NCBI GenBank assembly: GCA_013397845.1
Contig: VZTG01004595.1
Span: 62,001 to 126,000, forward strand
Source: Melanocharis versteri
Taxonomy: Eukaryota; Chordata; Aves; Passeriformes; Melanocharitidae
DNA length: 64,000 bases
Direction of reading: 5' to 3'
Within the stretch, counting starts at the first letter, position 1, and each line of letters opens with the position of its first letter. Made by a program: the position numbers and the translations under genes. Under the pieces are notes generated by a model. That model made no database searches. It had not been told where the DNA came from and saw only the letters and a list, made by a program, of their open reading frames with translations. Shown here in pieces: positions 62,465 to 64,000 of this stretch.

Positions 62465-62815
62465 GCCATTTCCTGCTGTCCATGCTTCCCATGATGCAGC
62501 CCAGGATACCATTTTCCTTCTTGGCTACAGGGGCACATTGCCATTGAAATGGCTTGTGCTCAGCTTGGTGTCCACCAGGACCCCCAGGGCCTCCTCTGCC
62601 AAGCTGCTTTCCAGTCAGTCAGCCCCCAGCTTATCCAGGTACCTGGGGACGTTCCTCCCCAGCTGCAGGACCTGGCTCTTGCCTTTGCTGAGCTGCATGA
62701 CCTTCCTGTCGGCCCATTTCTCCAATCTGCTGAGGTCCCTCTGGATGGCAGCACAGCCTCTGGTGCATCAGCCACTCCTCCCAGCTCTGTGCTGTCTGCA
62801 AACTTTCTTGCCAGT
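62465..62815 (-). mobile_element. CR1 LINE, 3' region fragment
   Basis: Plus-strand text cccaggataccattttcctt, cttggctacaggggcaca, ggtgtccaccaggaccccca, tgctttccagtcagtcagcc, cctctggatggcagcacagc and gtgcatcagccactcctccc matches the reverse complement of the CR1 region between reverse transcriptase and the 3' end. It breaks off near ctgcaaactt. The long open frames here are by-products of this repeat. Confidence 0.88.
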
Positions 62816-63008
62816 CAGTTGGCTTCAGTAGCCAAGCTGCTGCTGGACGTTCTGCCACATGAAGCTTCTGTCAGGACTTTCACCACTGCAACGGAGGCAT
62901 CGTGCCCAGGCAGCCTGATGTCCCCAGGGCTGTGAGCTGAGTGCCACATTTGGGACACCTCTACAGAGCAGGTTTGTGTGACAGCAGCTCTTTTGATTTA
63001 TTAAAATA
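62816..63008. other. Short unclassified spacer between CR1 and LTR
   Basis: No feature recognised; it lies between the CR1 fragment and the putative LTR start. Confidence 0.5.
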
Positions 63009-63035
63009 TGGATATTGATCTAATATCGATATCCA
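63009..63035. repeat. Small palindrome at the putative LTR edge
   Basis: Arms TGGATATTGAT (63009-63019) and ATCGATATCCA (63025-63035) are reverse complements with one mismatch around a 5-nt loop, CTAAT. Confidence 0.75.
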
Positions 63036-64000
63036 ACTAGGACGGACAAAGACTCTCTAACTCAGTAAGTTAGAAAGTGTATGTTTATTTCAGCGCCGGG
63101 CTTCGCTTGGGATAGTTCCCTAATTCAAGCAAAGTGCAAGCTAATACAAAGTTCTTTTATCTGCAAAAGTTCTGAATATTCAAAATACAAATGCACATTT
63201 ATCACATAGACGCCACCCATGCCCTGCTTTGTATGGTAATTAGCTAAAAAAATCATTAAGCATGTGTAGTTGGTTCCTAGATTTGAGTCGGTGGTCTCGA
63301 AATTTGGAGAGAGGTCTGGAGAGATGAAGTAAAACTTGTCTTCCTCGTTTTGACCTTTCTACCTTTCTGATTTTTAACAATACATATTACTTTTGGGGAA
63401 CTTTCAGTTCTTCTCCTTATTACTCTTGAATAGTAATTGTTTAAGTTTGTTTAGATCTTTTAACTAGTGAAGTTTGTTCCTTATTACAAGTGCAGCTGAA
63501 TAAACTTAACATGACACGCTATCAGTTACTTGTATTCTCAATCTTATTCTAAGCTTAACTCCTTAGCTAATTATTAACTTTCTTAATTAACTCCAGCTGA
63601 GTTTGCTTATTAAATTTATTTCAGCTAATTTTAGCACAGCTAACTTTTGACTAAAATCTTAATATTTTAAATGTTTAAAACTCTATGCTTCACTTTCACT
63701 TACACCAGTAAGTGACGATCAGTGGGCCAGGGGCACAGGTATCTAGGCTAGGTTCCTAGTAGAGGACTGATGTCTCCTGTGCTTCATTTTTTGTCAAAAC
63801 TGTCTCCTTATCCCCGTGGGCTCCCTCAGTGCACAGCTACGTTAGGAGACCATGACTTGATCTATCCTGCCTTTAGTCAGGTCTACACCTTGCAGCTGAT
63901 TTCCCTGCAAGCATCAGTAAGTTCATGAGGAGTTTTCTGATGGAGACACAGATCATGTGGGCTATTGTGTCGTGCAGAGATACTAGATCAGACCCCAGTA
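63009..64000 (-). mobile_element. Probable endogenous retrovirus LTR, right end not determined
   Basis: On the minus strand: a TATA-like GATAAAAG (plus 63155-63162), 65-70 nt later AATAAA (plus 63084-63089), then about 75 nt ending in CA (plus TG at 63009). That is an LTR-like order with an AT-rich U3 to the right. The outer end carries a small palindrome (63009-63035). The other boundary could not be found and may lie anywhere from about 63.7 kb to beyond the window, so 64000 is the window edge and not a called end. Family is unassigned (ERVL-like is a guess). No coding content. Confidence 0.45.

Noticed and set aside
62346..62935. Long open frames of 128-161 codons with proline- and leucine-rich products
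   Set aside because: They translate the antisense strand of a CR1 fragment; this is a repeat by-product.
1..64000. CRISPR arrays, operons, bacterial-type mobile islands or a novel multi-gene system
   Set aside because: The sequence is plainly a vertebrate nuclear locus; no regularly spaced repeats or gene clusters are present.

Overview
This is a vertebrate nuclear window, almost certainly from a bird. The evidence is several CR1 LINE fragments with the typical avian 3' end, a solo LTR whose R region resembles that of avian alpharetroviruses, long introns and low gene density. The order cannot be fixed from the sequence; a neoavian or songbird source is a guess.

The window holds one recognisable protein gene, ACTR3B (Arp3B, actin-related protein 3B), on the plus strand from about 6.87 to 33.83 kb. 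All twelve coding exons can be placed, all with GT-AG introns. They give a complete 418-residue protein with no internal stop. The paralogue is 3B rather than ACTR3, judged from the sequence around residues 225-250, 290-300 and 335-400, including Met293. A 3' UTR of roughly 0.84 kb ends at a clear AATAAA. Exon 1 sits in a GC-rich, CpG-rich island broken by three single N positions (6867, 7076, 7360). The true promoter and most of the 5' UTR therefore appear to be missing or mis-joined.

Layout: 1-6.4 kb is upstream sequence with no gene, but it holds a near-perfect fold-back (4999-5114) and a possible enhancer-like patch near 6.0 kb. 6.4-7.3 kb is a patchwork of a CR1 piece, a probable ERV-derived piece, exon 1 and another CR1 tail. 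Intron 1 (7.5 kb) carries an unusual 74-bp inverted repeat around a GTGCK pentamer repeat, and an old 76-bp duplication. Introns 2-8 are compact; intron 9 (8.7 kb) holds a possible LTR-like element and a small CR1 tail. From 33.8 kb to the end is a gene desert. It holds CR1 relics (33.9, 48.9, 53.4-54.0 and 62.5-62.8 kb), a well-bounded solo LTR with 6-bp target-site duplications (51785-52120), AT-rich stretches that could be conserved noncoding elements (49.5 and 59.7 kb), and a probable second LTR running from 63.0 kb towards or past the right edge.

I looked for a novel multi-gene system and did not find one. The open reading frames outside ACTR3B look like chance frames or repeat-derived. 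The most notable unexplained items are the two inverted repeats, the exon 1 assembly context with a Cys12-to-Gly change, and the solo LTR.
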